NCBI RefSeq assembly: GCF_000244955.1
Contig: NZ_CM001439.1
Coordinates: 5,203,234-5,267,233, forward strand
Origin: Saccharomonospora marina XMU15
GTDB taxonomy: Bacteria > Actinomycetota > Actinomycetes > Mycobacteriales > Pseudonocardiaceae
DNA length: 64,000 nucleotides
Direction of reading: 5' to 3'
In this document: one piece after another, positions 1 to 8,748 of the stretch
How the letters are laid out: each line of letters starts with the position of its first letter
How positions within the stretch are numbered: position 1 is the first letter of the stretch
Translations under genes and position numbers: made by a program
Notes under the pieces: generated by a model
What the model was told of the DNA's origin: nothing
Databases searched by the model: none
Seen by the model: the letters and a program-made list of their open reading frames with translations, nothing else

Positions 1-740
1 AATCCGTGCGCGCGATGCTGACCAACCACAACGACCGGTTCCCCGGGGACGCACACGGGCTGGGTTTCGAACTCGACCAGATCTGGTACATGGGTGGGCT
101 GACCTCCCCCCGCACTGCCGGGCACACCGGCTACACCGGCACGTCCCTCGTCATCGACCCGCTGTCTGGCTCCATCGCGATACTGCTCACCAACCGGGTC
201 CACCCCACCCGTTCCTGGGGTTCGGTGAACCCGGCGCGACAGGCGTGGGCGACGGGGCTTTCCCGAGCACTCGCCGTACCGCCTGCTCGTGGGCCGCACG
301 CCTGGTCCAGCGTCATCGGCGACAGCGAGGTGGCAACGCTCACGACACCGGCGCTGACGGTGAGCGACCGTTACACCTCAGCGCGATTCCATGCGTTCGT
401 GGATTCCGAGCCCACCGACCCACTCGTCGTGGAGGCGAGTACTGATGAAGGCCGGACCTGGCGCACCCTCGAAGTGCGGGTGCGGGGCCGTGGATCACCC
501 GACAAAACGGTCAACTCACTGTCCGGTACCGGTCACCGTTCGTGGTGGTCGGCCCGTGTGATGGTTCCCAGGGGCCAGAAAGTCACTCTTCGTTGGCGAT
601 TCACCACCGACAGCAGCGACACGGGCCGGGGTGTGTGCATCGACGCAATCCGGATCGCGGATACCGAGCGAGTACTGCTCGACGCGGAGCGCCACCCGGA
701 AACGATCATCACCGACGGGTTTGCCCTGAGCAACGGCTGA
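1..740 (+). CDS. Serine hydrolase (beta-lactamase family), C-terminal part only
   Basis: The gene enters from the left edge, so its start and the SxxK active-site region are missing. The visible part opens in the late catalytic domain of a class C beta-lactamase/esterase fold: HTGYTGTS near the start matches the third (KTG-like) motif with His in place of Lys, followed by a strand SIAILLTNRVHPT typical of these enzymes. After about residue 100 there is a separate domain rich in beta-strands (STDEGRTWRTLEVRV, RWRFTTDSSDTGRGVCIDAI) that resembles a jelly-roll or immune-inhibitor-A type module. It lies upstream of murR and murQ in the same direction. In Bacillus the murR-murQ cluster also contains a beta-lactamase-like gene, so a role in muropeptide turnover is plausible but inferred. 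Confidence 0.7.
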   Translation, partial: SVRAMLTNHNDRFPGDAHGLGFELDQIWYMGGLTSPRTAGHTGYTGTSLVIDPLSGSIAILLTNRVHPTRSWGSVNPARQAWATGLSRALAVPPARGPHAWSSVIGDSEVATLTTPALTVSDRYTSARFHAFVDSEPTDPLVVEASTDEGRTWRTLEVRVRGRGSPDKTVNSLSGTGHRSWWSARVMVPRGQKVTLRWRFTTDSSDTGRGVCIDAIRIADTERVLLDAERHPETIITDGFALSNG

Positions 741-751
741 TTAGTTGCCAA

Positions 752-777
752 GTTGTTAGGCGATTCAGGTTAACAAC
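752..777. promoter_or_regulatory. Candidate operator upstream of murR
   Basis: In the 125-base gap before murR there is a perfect 7-base inverted repeat, GTTGTTA and TAACAAC, separated by 12 bases. This spacing suits a dimeric HTH regulator such as the RpiR-type protein encoded just downstream. The assignment to MurR is inference from position only. Confidence 0.25.
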
Positions 778-865
778 CAAGACACGGTTGGCGACTTTCT
801 CAGCAACTACGAAACGCCACGGCCGCGATGTGGAAGGACACTCGCGGGTGTGATTACGCGGGAAG

Positions 866-1924
866 GTGCGGGTAACCTTGTCGGAGATGTCTACGGTTAG
901 TAAGTTTCCCACGGACGTCGCAGATACCGGCGACGTCACCACAGTGGAAGCTGCCGAATCCGCCCCGGCGGCCGCGCACGACAGTGGTTCGCGCGGCACC
1001 GACGACTCGACCTCATGGGATGCCGACGCGAGCCCACTCGTGCGCATCCGGTCGCTGCTGCCCGGCCTCGCCAAAGCCGAACAGCGCGTGGCCAACGTCG
1101 TACTGGAAGATCCCTCCTCGGTCGCCCGGCGCAGCATCACCGAAGTCGCGCTGGCAGCGCACACGAGCGAGACGACCGTCACGCGGTTCTGCAAGGCGGT
1201 CGGCGTGGGCGGCTACCCGCAGTTGCGAATCGCACTCGCTGCCGACACCGCTCGGTCGCAGGCGCGGACGTCTCGTGACCTCGGAGGTGAGATCACAGCG
1301 GAAGACGACCTCGCGTCCGTCGTAAGCAAGGTGAGCTTCGCCGACGCCAGAGCCGTCGAGGAGACAGCCGAGCAGCTCGATATCGCCACACTGACGCGAG
1401 TCATCGACCTTGTCGCGAACGCGAGCCGTGTCGACGTCTACGGCGTCGGCGCCAGCGCCTTCGTGGCCGCCGACCTGCAACAGAAGCTTCACCGCATCGG
1501 CAGGGTGAGCTTCTCCTGGTCCGACACCCACATCATGCTCACCTCGGCGGCCGTGCTGAAAGGAGGCGACATCGCGGTGGGCATCTCCCACACCGGCGCC
1601 ACGACCGACACCATCGAGGCACTGCGGGTCGCCCGGGAGCACGGGGCGACCACGGTGGCGCTGACCAATTTCCCCCGTTCACCGATCACGGACGTTTCCG
1701 ACTACGTACTCACCACCGCCGCACGTGAAACGACCTTCCGCTCGGGTGCGACAGCGAGCCGGATCGCCCAACTCACCGTGATCGACTGCCTGTTCATCGG
1801 CGTCGCACAGCGGCATCTGGACGAGTCGGTCAGTGCACTCGATGCGACCCGTGACGCGGTGGGTACTCACAGGCTCGGCGTTCGTCCCGACGGCAGGAGG
1901 CGCACCAGAGACGCAGGTAAGTAG
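866..1924 (+). CDS. murR: MurR/RpiR-family transcriptional regulator (HTH + SIS domain)
   Basis: A 352-residue regulator with an N-terminal RpiR helix-turn-helix (about residues 60-140, containing ARRSITEVALAAHTSETTVT and FCKAVGVGGYPQLR) and a C-terminal SIS sugar-phosphate-binding domain (about 180-320, with VDVYGVGASAFVA and GISHTGATTDTIEALR). Such proteins bind a phosphosugar and control the neighbouring catabolic gene. Here the neighbour is murQ, 50 bases downstream on the same strand, so N-acetylmuramic acid 6-phosphate is the likely effector. The GTG at 866 is the longest start; the ATG at 887 is an in-frame alternative, and neither has a well-spaced ribosome site. The roughly 60-residue N-terminal extension before the HTH is low complexity and probably disordered. 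Confidence 0.85.
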   Translation: MRVTLSEMSTVSKFPTDVADTGDVTTVEAAESAPAAAHDSGSRGTDDSTSWDADASPLVRIRSLLPGLAKAEQRVANVVLEDPSSVARRSITEVALAAHTSETTVTRFCKAVGVGGYPQLRIALAADTARSQARTSRDLGGEITAEDDLASVVSKVSFADARAVEETAEQLDIATLTRVIDLVANASRVDVYGVGASAFVAADLQQKLHRIGRVSFSWSDTHIMLTSAAVLKGGDIAVGISHTGATTDTIEALRVAREHGATTVALTNFPRSPITDVSDYVLTTAARETTFRSGATASRIAQLTVIDCLFIGVAQRHLDESVSALDATRDAVGTHRLGVRPDGRRRTRDAGK

Positions 1925-1974
1925 CAGCCGCCTGCGGCGGGCACGTTCGGAAACCGACGACAGTGAGGCGAATG

Positions 1975-2901
1975 ATGACCGTATCGCGCCACGTGGTGCA
2001 CGTCGACTCGCCGACGGAGCAGCGCAACCAACGCACGACCGACATCGACCAGTTGCCCACGATCGGCGTTCTGGCCGCTATCAACACCGAGGACCGGGAG
2101 GTCCCCGGTGCCGTGCGGGCTGTCTTGCCCGAGCTGGCACGAGCCGTCGACTACGCCACGGAGGCGCTGCGATCCGGTCACCGCGTGCACTACGTGGGAG
2201 CAGGCACGTCCGGAAGGTTGGCGGTGCTCGACGCGGCCGAGTTGGCCCCGACGTTCAACGTGCCGCCGGACTGGTTCATCGCCCACCACGCGGGCGGTGA
2301 GCGAGCGCTGCGGCATGCGGTCGAGAACGCGGAGGACGACGCGAGCGCGGGAGCCGCCGAGCTGAGTTCCACGGTTTCCGCAGGCGACTTCGTACTGGGC
2401 ATCACCGCGTCAGGTCGCACCCCATACGTGCTCGGTGCGCTGCAGGGCGCCAAACAACGGGGTGCACGGACCGCACTGGTGTCCGGCAACCCGCGGGCTC
2501 CCGCTCCTTCCACCGTCGACGTGTTGATCCCTGTCGACACGGGCGCGGAGGTGATCGCGGGCTCGACGAGGATGAAGGCGGGTACGGCACAGAAGATGGT
2601 GCTCACCTCCTTCTCGACGGCCACGATGGTCAAGTTGGGGCGCACCTATTCGAACCTGATGGTCAGCATGCGTGCCACCAACGCGAAACTGCGTGGCCGC
2701 ACGCTACGCATACTGCACGAGGCCACCGGACTGAGCAGTCAGGTCTGCGACCAGGCGTTGATCGAGGCCGACGGAGACCTCAAGGTCGCGCTGGTGCATC
2801 TGCTGTCCGGCGTTGACGTCGCCGACGCGGTGAAGGCGCTGGCGGCCACCGGAGGCCACGTGCGCAACGCACTTGAGTCGCTTTCTGCACACGCGTCCTG
2901 A
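1975..2901 (+). CDS. murQ: N-acetylmuramic acid 6-phosphate etherase
   Basis: A SIS-fold lyase that cleaves the lactyl ether of MurNAc-6-phosphate to GlcNAc-6-phosphate and D-lactate during peptidoglycan recycling in the cytoplasm. The family signatures are clear: HYVGAGTSGRLAVLDAAELA, the GITASGRTPYVLGAL segment and GSTRMKAGTAQKMVL. The C-terminus carries the usual small helical domain (TGLSSQVCDQALIEADGDLK). The length of 308 residues fits the family (about 300). I chose the ATG at 1975 because a GAGG sits 6 bases upstream; ATG 1972 and GTG 1963 are alternatives. It follows murR closely and probably shares its transcript. Confidence 0.95.
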   Translation: MTVSRHVVHVDSPTEQRNQRTTDIDQLPTIGVLAAINTEDREVPGAVRAVLPELARAVDYATEALRSGHRVHYVGAGTSGRLAVLDAAELAPTFNVPPDWFIAHHAGGERALRHAVENAEDDASAGAAELSSTVSAGDFVLGITASGRTPYVLGALQGAKQRGARTALVSGNPRAPAPSTVDVLIPVDTGAEVIAGSTRMKAGTAQKMVLTSFSTATMVKLGRTYSNLMVSMRATNAKLRGRTLRILHEATGLSSQVCDQALIEADGDLKVALVHLLSGVDVADAVKALAATGGHVRNALESLSAHAS

Positions 2902-2923
2902 GCGCGGGGGCGCGAACGGTCGG

Positions 2924-3664
2924 TCACGAGGCCGCCGCATCGGCGATGCCGCGTGCCTCTCTGGCCCCGGCCTCGAAAGCCTCGCAGCAGAACAGCAGCC
3001 ACGCCCGCACGCCTTCCTCCTCGCCACCGGCGAAGCTATCCGCGGTGGCGCGGTAGATGCGGGACCGCCGCAGGTAGGCGACCTCCGGCACGGTCAGCGC
3101 CTTGGGGTCGAACCCGCTGGCGATCATGGTCAGCCGGGAGGCGGCTCGGGCGACGACCCCGTCGGCCGACCCGAACGGGCGCAGTGCCAGCAACTCACCG
3201 TGCACCACGGCCGACAGCACCGCCCCCGGCACCGCGGTGGCACCGGTGACCAACTGGGCGAGCAACTCCAGTCGGCGTCCGACCTCGTCGGTGTCGCCGA
3301 CGCGGGGCCTGCCCAGCGAATCGTGGTCGGCGACCAGATCCGCCGCCGCGAGGACGTGCAGCCTGGCCAGCGCCTGCGCCGGTGCCCGCCGCCACGTCGG
3401 AAGCAACGACTCCAGTGCTTCGGCAACCCGCAGTGCCCCCGCCAGGACCGGGTCGGTGACAGCACCCTCTTCGGGAAGCTCCGGCTCGCCTCCCTCGACG
3501 GCCGCCGACGCTCTGGCCGCGCGCACGGACGCCTCCGCAGCCGTGGCGGAACCTCCGCGCAGGTTCGCCGGGTGCCGGTGTACGGCGAACACCGAATCCT
3601 GTGCGTTCTTGGCCGCCTCGGCTACGCCGGACAGTTCCAGCAGCGGCGCGAGCGGATCGGTCAT
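2924..3664 (-). CDS. Degenerate Fic-like protein
   Basis: A protein of 246 residues with the layout of a small Fic (Fido) protein but a degraded active site. The N-terminal half has SAAVEGG, which fits the Fic inhibitory-helix pattern S/T-x-x-x-E-G. The C-terminal half has HGELLALRPFGSADG followed by VVARAASR, which aligns with the Fic core HPFxDGNGRxxR: the Pro-Phe, the acidic Asp-Gly and the last Arg remain, but the catalytic His is Arg and the Asn-Gly of the anion loop is lost. AMP transfer is therefore unlikely. The ATG at 3664 has AGGG upstream; an ATG at 3688 is also possible. It converges with murQ and is divergent from acs. Annotation pipelines may call such proteins oxidoreductases; I see no support for that. 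Confidence 0.6.
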   Translation of the reverse strand: MTDPLAPLLELSGVAEAAKNAQDSVFAVHRHPANLRGGSATAAEASVRAARASAAVEGGEPELPEEGAVTDPVLAGALRVAEALESLLPTWRRAPAQALARLHVLAAADLVADHDSLGRPRVGDTDEVGRRLELLAQLVTGATAVPGAVLSAVVHGELLALRPFGSADGVVARAASRLTMIASGFDPKALTVPEVAYLRRSRIYRATADSFAGGEEEGVRAWLLFCCEAFEAGAREARGIADAAAS

Positions 3665-3936
3665 GTGCCCTGCGGCCGTTCCGTACACCCGACAGCGGGC
3701 GAGCCGGCCTGCCGCCGCTGGTTTGCTGCCTCACACCTCATCCAAATCCCTTCGTCACCGGCGCTCCCCTGCCGTACCGGCGAGCATAGGCAGCGCCCGT
3801 CGACCGCTTGTCGGCCGCTTGTCGTCAGCGCCTTGTCGGCCGCCGCAACCCGGCTGCAACCTTTTACTTGCCGTACTAACGTCGCTACCGTCGCCGCGGG
3901 CGTAGCCACGATTTCGCACATCAGGAGGCTTGCAGC

Positions 3937-5916
3937 ATGACAGAGCAGTCACCGGCACTCGACAACCTGTTGACCGAGAGCCGTACCTTTCCTCCGAGCG
4001 AGGAGTTCGCCGCGCGAGCCAACGCGACGCCGGAGTGGTACGCCGAAGCCGAACAGGACAGGGAGGCCTTCTGGGCAAGGCAGGCCGAACGCCTGCACTG
4101 GGACACCCGGTGGTCGCAGGTGCTCGACTGGTCACAGGCTCCGTTCGCGAAGTGGTTCGTGGGCGGCAAGCTCAACGTCGCGTACAACTGCGTCGACCGC
4201 CACGTGGAGGCAGGTCACGGCGATCAGGTTGCCATTCACTGGGTCGGCGAACCCGGAGACACCCGCGACATCACCTACGCGCAGCTCAAGGACGAGGTCT
4301 GCAAGGCGGCGAACGCGCTCACCTCGCTCGGCGTCACGGCGAACGACCGGGTGGCAATCCAGTTGCAGATGATCCCCGAGGCGATCGTCGCGATGCTCGC
4401 GTGCGCCAGAATCGGCGCCATGCACAGCGTCGTGTTCGGTGGCTTCTCCCCAACGGCGTTGCGCTCCCGCGTGGACGACGCGCAGGCGAAGGTCGTCATC
4501 ACCTCGGACGGCCAGTACCGCAGGGGCAAGGCCGCCCCGATGAAGGCGAACGTGGACGAAGCGCTCGCGGGCGCGGAGAGCGTCGAGAAGGTCGTCGTCG
4601 TGCGGCGTACCGGCGACGACGTGCCGTGGACGCAAGAACGCGACCTGTGGTGGCACGAGCTGGTCGACCCGCAGCCCGCGGAGCACACCCCGCAGGCCTT
4701 CGACTCCGAACACCCGCTGTACATCCTGTACACCTCAGGCACGACGGGTAAGCCGAAGGGCATCCTGCACACCTCGGGCGGCTACCTGGCCCACGTCGCC
4801 TACACCCACCACGCCGTCTTCGACCACAAACCTGGCGAGGACGTCTACTGGTGCACCGCGGACATCGGCTGGGTCACCGGACACTCCTACATCGTCTACG
4901 GCCCGCTGGCGAACAGGGTGACGCAGGTGGTTTACGAAGGCACCCCGAACACCCCGCACGAAGGCAGGCACTGGGAGATCATCCAGAAGTACAAGGTCTC
5001 CATCTACTACACCGCACCGACGCTGATCCGTACCTTCATGAAGTGGGGCAACGAGATCCCGGCGAAGTACGACCTGTCCTCGCTTCGCGTACTCGGGTCC
5101 GTGGGGGAGCCGATCAACCCAGAGGCATGGATGTGGTACCGCGAACACATCGGCGGAAACCGCTGCCCGGTGGTGGACACCTGGTGGCAGACCGAGACCG
5201 GCGGGATCATGATCTCCCCGCTGCCCGGTGTCACACACGCCAAACCGGGCTCGGCACAGCGGCCACTGCCGGGAATCTCGGCCAAGGTCGTGGACGACAC
5301 CGGTACCGAGGTGGGCAAAGGCGGCGGTGGCTACCTCGTCCTCGACAAGCCATGGCCGGGCATGCTGCGCGGAATCTGGGGCGACGACGAGCGGTACAAG
5401 GAAACCTACTGGTCACGCTTCGCCGAGCAGGGCTTCTACTTCGCCGGTGACGGCGCCAAGTACGACGCCGACGGCGACATCTGGCTGCTGGGCCGGGTGG
5501 ACGACGTGATGAACGTCTCGGGACACCGCATCTCCACCACCGAGGTGGAGTCCGCGCTGGTCTCGCACCCGACCGTCGCGGAGGCGGCCGTGGTGGGCGC
5601 GACCGACCCCACCACGGGGCAGGGCATCGTCGCCTTCGTCATCCTGCGCGGCGGGGTCGCCGAGGACGAAGCGGGCGGCACCGAGGCGATTCAGGCGCTG
5701 CGCAACCATGTCGCGAAGGAAATCGGACCGATCGCCAAGCCACGCCAGATCATGGTCGTGCCGGAGTTGCCGAAGACCCGTTCCGGCAAGATCATGCGGC
5801 GGCTGCTGCGTGACGTCGCCGAGAACCGGGAGATCGGTGATGTGACCACCCTGGCGGACAGTTCGGTGATGGACCTGATCTCCAGCGGCCTGCGATCGGG
5901 CAAGGGCGAGGAGTAG
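3937..5916 (+). CDS. acs: Acetyl-CoA synthetase
   Basis: The AMP-forming acetate:CoA ligase, which activates acetate in the cytoplasm for the TCA and glyoxylate pathways. At 659 residues it is full length. It shows the N-terminal acetyl-CoA synthetase domain ([20 protein letters not shown]), the adenylate-forming P-loop [11 protein letters not shown], the A8-type [16 protein letters not shown] hinge, and the C-terminal [11 protein letters not shown] whose Lys (residue 618) is the known lysine-acetylation switch of the family. The start is set by AGGAGG at 3922-3927, 9 bases before the ATG. The gene corresponds by order to M. tuberculosis Rv3667. A strong hairpin follows the stop. Confidence 0.98.
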   Translation: MTEQSPALDNLLTESRTFPPSEEFAARANATPEWYAEAEQDREAFWARQAERLHWDTRWSQVLDWSQAPFAKWFVGGKLNVAYNCVDRHVEAGHGDQVAIHWVGEPGDTRDITYAQLKDEVCKAANALTSLGVTANDRVAIQLQMIPEAIVAMLACARIGAMHSVVFGGFSPTALRSRVDDAQAKVVITSDGQYRRGKAAPMKANVDEALAGAESVEKVVVVRRTGDDVPWTQERDLWWHELVDPQPAEHTPQAFDSEHPLYILYTSGTTGKPKGILHTSGGYLAHVAYTHHAVFDHKPGEDVYWCTADIGWVTGHSYIVYGPLANRVTQVVYEGTPNTPHEGRHWEIIQKYKVSIYYTAPTLIRTFMKWGNEIPAKYDLSSLRVLGSVGEPINPEAWMWYREHIGGNRCPVVDTWWQTETGGIMISPLPGVTHAKPGSAQRPLPGISAKVVDDTGTEVGKGGGGYLVLDKPWPGMLRGIWGDDERYKETYWSRFAEQGFYFAGDGAKYDADGDIWLLGRVDDVMNVSGHRISTTEVESALVSHPTVAEAAVVGATDPTTGQGIVAFVILRGGVAEDEAGGTEAIQALRNHVAKEIGPIAKPRQIMVVPELPKTRSGKIMRRLLRDVAENREIGDVTTLADSSVMDLISSGLRSGKGEE

Positions 5917-5929
5917 CAAGACACGAAGA

Positions 5930-5969
5930 AAGGGCGGCCTCCACCCTGCTCGTGGTGGAGGCCGCCCTT
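5930..5969. terminator. Bidirectional terminator between acs and the convergent secreted-protein gene
   Basis: A perfect 16-bp stem (AAGGGCGGCCTCCACC at 5930-5945 with its complement at 5954-5969) around an 8-base loop. It lies 13 bases after the acs stop and before the end of the convergent gene at 5994, so it can serve both. Confidence 0.9.
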
Positions 5970-5993
5970 CGTATGACCGTGCCGATCAGCTGA

Positions 5994-6767
5994 TCAGCCG
6001 GTCACATCCAGGTGGCCGGGCTGCGGAATCGGCGTGGGCGCGTTGCCGTTCTCGTCGGCGCGGTCGCCCGCGTTGTCGTTGCCGCTGTCACCGCCGTCGT
6101 CCTCACCGGGGTCGGTGGGCTCGGTGGTCGGGTCCGCAGGGTCGGTCGGTTCAGGGGCGGGGTCGGTCGGCTCGCCGGAGTCACCCTCGGTGCAGGTGGC
6201 CTTCGACAGGTCCAGCGTCTGGGTGCCGTTGAGCAGGTCGACAGCCAGCGCCGTGACGCTCAGCGAGCCGTCCTCGTTCTGGTCCTGCTTGTTCAGGGTG
6301 ATCCGTGCGACGCCGACGAGGGGCTCCGGAATGATCTCCTGGTTCGGCTGGATCTGGTCGAGCTTGATCTCCTGGTTGCCGACCCGCAGGTTCGCGATCG
6401 ACGTGGACCCTTCGAGGTTCTCGCAGTCGGCGACGATCAGCGATGCCTCGATCTCGGGTGCACCGGGCAGCGTCAGCCTGACGTCGGCGGTGCTGGCGTT
6501 GGCGTGGCCTTCTTCCGCGAACGCGTTGAACACGCCTGCGTGCAGCATGCTGCCGGTGTCGGGTGGCAGGTCCGCAGCGATCAGCGAGTCCTTACCGGAG
6601 CCGACGACGTGCGGCACCGGGGTGATGTCGACGAGCCCCTCGGCCTGCAGTGCGGTGGCCTCGTCCTCTACCTCCTGCGCCGACGCGACCGGGGCGAAGG
6701 CGATGCCACCGACGAGCAGCGCGGAGAGGACACCGGCGCCGAAAGCGGCAGTTCTCTTCGTGGACAA
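5994..6767 (-). CDS. Secreted choice-of-anchor P-like protein with Pro/Thr/Asp tail
   Basis: A 257-residue exported protein of unknown function. Residues 1-31 form a Sec signal peptide (basic STKRT, hydrophobic AAFGAGVLSALLVGGIAFA, cleavage after VASA). The mature part begins with a beta-rich domain like the choice-of-anchor P family, with two Cys (ADCENL and KATCTEG) that could pair. The last 70 residues are a Thr-Asp-Pro-Glu repeat tail (EPTDPADPTTEPTDPGEDD) that probably spans the cell wall. The start is the TTG at 6767, which has GAAAGG about 7 bases upstream and puts the signal peptide at the N-terminus. The ATG at 6842, which overlaps the upstream stop, would add 25 residues before the signal. 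It lies directly downstream of an L,D-transpeptidase gene. Confidence 0.75.
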   Translation of the reverse strand: MSTKRTAAFGAGVLSALLVGGIAFAPVASAQEVEDEATALQAEGLVDITPVPHVVGSGKDSLIAADLPPDTGSMLHAGVFNAFAEEGHANASTADVRLTLPGAPEIEASLIVADCENLEGSTSIANLRVGNQEIKLDQIQPNQEIIPEPLVGVARITLNKQDQNEDGSLSVTALAVDLLNGTQTLDLSKATCTEGDSGEPTDPAPEPTDPADPTTEPTDPGEDDGGDSGNDNAGDRADENGNAPTPIPQPGHLDVTG

Positions 6768-6841
6768 GAAAGTACCTTTCAATCGAGGGAACAGGGAATT
6801 TCGGGTGGTTCTCGGATGGTTGCTGCTCGTCGCCGCTCGCA

Positions 6842-7675
6842 TCAGACGATGTTGACCATCGTCCCGAGCGGCAACTTGACGAGCTCATCGAGGGCTTCCT
6901 TGGTCACCCTGATGCACCCGTCGCTGTTGGCCTTGCCAACGAAGCTGTTGTCCGGCCAGGTATGAATCCCGACGGTGCCGGGCCCCCCACCGAATGTCGT
7001 GTGCGACTCCGAATGGGCGCTGAGCGGGAGAACGATGGGACTGTAGTCGTTCACGGTCTCCTTGATCGAGGCGATGATGAACGCCCGCCCCGCGGGCGTC
7101 GGGTAGTCGGGTTCGCCGATGCCGATGGTCCACTCGCCGAGTTGCTGGTCGCCCTTGACGATTTCCAGGCTGAAGTTCTGCCGGTCCACATTGACCACGT
7201 AGTCGTTGTTGGCCGACTCCACGGCGTCGCCCGCCGTGTTGATCCAGCCCGAGGCGCCGTTGGGGCGTGAGGGAAGCAGGATCTGTGCCCAATCGCCCTC
7301 GCGCTTGATGACCGGAACCCATGTCGGCGAGGAGATCTGCTTCACCGGAAGCCTGGCGATCGGGGTTCCGTCGACGCCGTCGTGCACCACGAGCTCGCGC
7401 TTGGGGTGCAGTACCTCGCCGTCCGTCGCCGCGCCTGGTTCGGGGTCCTTGGGCGCCTGCGGGATGTCACCGTAGGTCGTGGCCTCGGGCAGCGCGGCTT
7501 GGTCGGGCTTGCCTGCCGCGTTCGCCTGGCCCGCGTCACTGCCACCGCCGCAGCCCGCGACGAGCAGCGCCAGCACAGCCGCCCCGACGGCGGCGAGCAA
7601 CCGGCTGGGAGCGACGGACCTACCGCGGCGGATGGTCCTGGCCGCGGAGTCTCTCGGGATCTCTGTTCTTTCCAT
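6842..7675 (-). CDS. L,D-transpeptidase lipoprotein
   Basis: A YkuD-fold enzyme that forms 3-3 cross-links in peptidoglycan or attaches proteins to it, outside the membrane. An N-terminal hydrophobic stretch ends in the lipobox LVAGC, with Cys42 as lipid anchor. A linker and an SH3-like region (LHPKRELVVHDG to SGWINTAGDAV) precede the catalytic domain. The active site is complete: VGIHTW with His near residue 238 and SDGCIRV with Cys near 254. The length of 277 residues fits small actinobacterial enzymes of this kind. The ATG at 7675 lacks a strong ribosome site. The next gene downstream starts 75 bases beyond its stop. Confidence 0.9.
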   Translation of the reverse strand: MERTEIPRDSAARTIRRGRSVAPSRLLAAVGAAVLALLVAGCGGGSDAGQANAAGKPDQAALPEATTYGDIPQAPKDPEPGAATDGEVLHPKRELVVHDGVDGTPIARLPVKQISSPTWVPVIKREGDWAQILLPSRPNGASGWINTAGDAVESANNDYVVNVDRQNFSLEIVKGDQQLGEWTIGIGEPDYPTPAGRAFIIASIKETVNDYSPIVLPLSAHSESHTTFGGGPGTVGIHTWPDNSFVGKANSDGCIRVTKEALDELVKLPLGTMVNIV

Positions 7676-8243
7676 TAATCACAGTCCCTGGGCATAGATC
7701 AACTTAGCGAGGGTGCCTATTAAAACAAAGGAGGTTTACCGGCCTCACAGCAGCCTCCCTTTTTCCGCGAAACCGCACGTAGCAGGTGATAGTCATAGCA
7801 CGGGGCACACTTGCGCACCGGATTGATCCGCCACTTTCCACCTCCGGCGGGCAGGGCGGACCAGGCGCCCGCCGGAACCGATATGGCGGCACGCCAGGAA
7901 GAACGCGTCGATGTTCCTAGCAGGTCTGGTCCACGCCGGGCAATGAACATTGCCGTCGCCTGACCAGGTGAAAATGTTCGCGAGCTGCGGAAACGGTTAC
8001 GCCCCGATGCGGGGGTCAACGTTTTTTTCACCCTTTCGGGTATACCCGTGTAACACCTCGCCACCGCAGATATGTCTCGCCGTATTTCACCGAGATATCA
8101 ATGCGAACACCGAAGCAACCAGCGACGGCTTCGCGCGTCGCTACCCTGCCGTGAATTCCACACCACCCACTGCCGGATTATCGAACGCATGTTCTATCCT
8201 TGCTCACTGGAGGAGACCACCCGCCGGCAAGGAGGCGACAGCG
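7676..8243. other. 568-base gene-free region with a stem-loop
   Basis: No convincing coding sequence is present. It is the upstream region of two divergent genes, the L,D-transpeptidase (minus) and the small protein at 8244 (plus). Relative to its neighbours it contains unusual T-rich runs (for example near 8021-8034). The open frames on either strand lack family features and codon periodicity that I can recognise. A stem-loop at 7727-7764 is listed separately. Confidence 0.5.
7727..7764. terminator. Stem-loop with T tracts on both sides, in the L,D-transpeptidase leader
   Basis: AAAGGAGG (7727-7734) can pair with CCTCCCTTT (7754-7762) around a loop of about 19 bases with one bulged C. The plus strand then runs into TTTTT and the minus strand into TTTGTTTT. 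It lies about 50 bases upstream of the L,D-transpeptidase start, so on the minus strand it could be an attenuator; it could equally be an ordinary terminator for an unseen small RNA. Confidence 0.4.
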
Positions 8244-8693
8244 ATGACCGTTGACACCGCCACACAGCAAGCCCCTCAGGAGATCGCACAGGAACAGGAC
8301 CAGACCTCTCCCGCCGCGAGCGGCGGGGACACCGCCACCTCGGAGCAGGACGCGAACCCGGCCGCGGACCGGCAGGAGAAGGGCAAGACTCAGCGTGGCC
8401 GGGCCAAGGGCAGCGCGCGCAAGACGCGCACCGTCGAGCTGACGCTTACGGTGACCGGAACCGCCGACGGTGAGTGGCAGGCCGAGCTCAAGCACGGCAG
8501 CAAGTGGGTCGCTCGTGGCCTCGACATCCCCGCCTCCGCGGTGTCACGTGCGGCCAAGGAACTGCACGAGGACCTTTCCGTGCCGATCGACGAGGTGATC
8601 AACGCCGCGCGGGAACAGCAGCAGGCGAAGGTGGCCGAACTCGAAGCCCAACTGGAGCAGGCAAAGCAGGCTCTGGCCGAGTTGGAGAGCTGA
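8244..8693 (+). CDS. Small Lys/Ala/Glu-rich protein with C-terminal coiled coil (DUF6319-like)
   Basis: A protein of 149 residues. Residues 1-60 are low-complexity Gln/Glu/Ala/Lys sequence, then a compact domain (VELTLTVTGTADGEWQAELK and GSKWVARGLDIPASAVSRAA), then a helix predicted to form a coiled coil (EQQQAKVAELEAQLEQAKQA). It resembles a group of actinobacterial proteins of unknown function; I think DUF6319, from memory. The ATG at 8244 is fixed by AAGGAGG at 8229-8235. An in-frame extension to 7950 is rejected as leader sequence. A strong terminator follows the stop. Confidence 0.75.
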   Translation: MTVDTATQQAPQEIAQEQDQTSPAASGGDTATSEQDANPAADRQEKGKTQRGRAKGSARKTRTVELTLTVTGTADGEWQAELKHGSKWVARGLDIPASAVSRAAKELHEDLSVPIDEVINAAREQQQAKVAELEAQLEQAKQALAELES

Positions 8694-8699
8694 GGCGTT

Positions 8700-8732
8700 G
8701 GCCGTGAGTGCCCCACGGGGGCGCTCACGGCC
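8700..8732. terminator. Bidirectional terminator
   Basis: A 15-pair stem (GGCCGTGAGTGCCCC with its near-complement, one G-U pair) closes a 3-base loop. It sits 7 bases after the stop at 8693 and before the end of the convergent osmC-type gene. Confidence 0.85.
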
Positions 8733-8748
8733 ACCCCGACTACCGAAA

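Noticed and set aside
3102-3905. Long plus-strand open frames across the Fic-like gene
   Set aside because: They are shadow frames in high-GC sequence; the minus-strand product has family motifs.
7720-8064. Open frame on the minus strand in the transpeptidase leader, with CAPCYDYH
   Set aside because: No family match, no ribosome site, and the Cys pair alone does not support a gene.
7950-8243. Upstream extension of the small coiled-coil protein
   Set aside because: The ATG at 8244 has an excellent AAGGAGG; the extension has no structure or bias typical of coding sequence.
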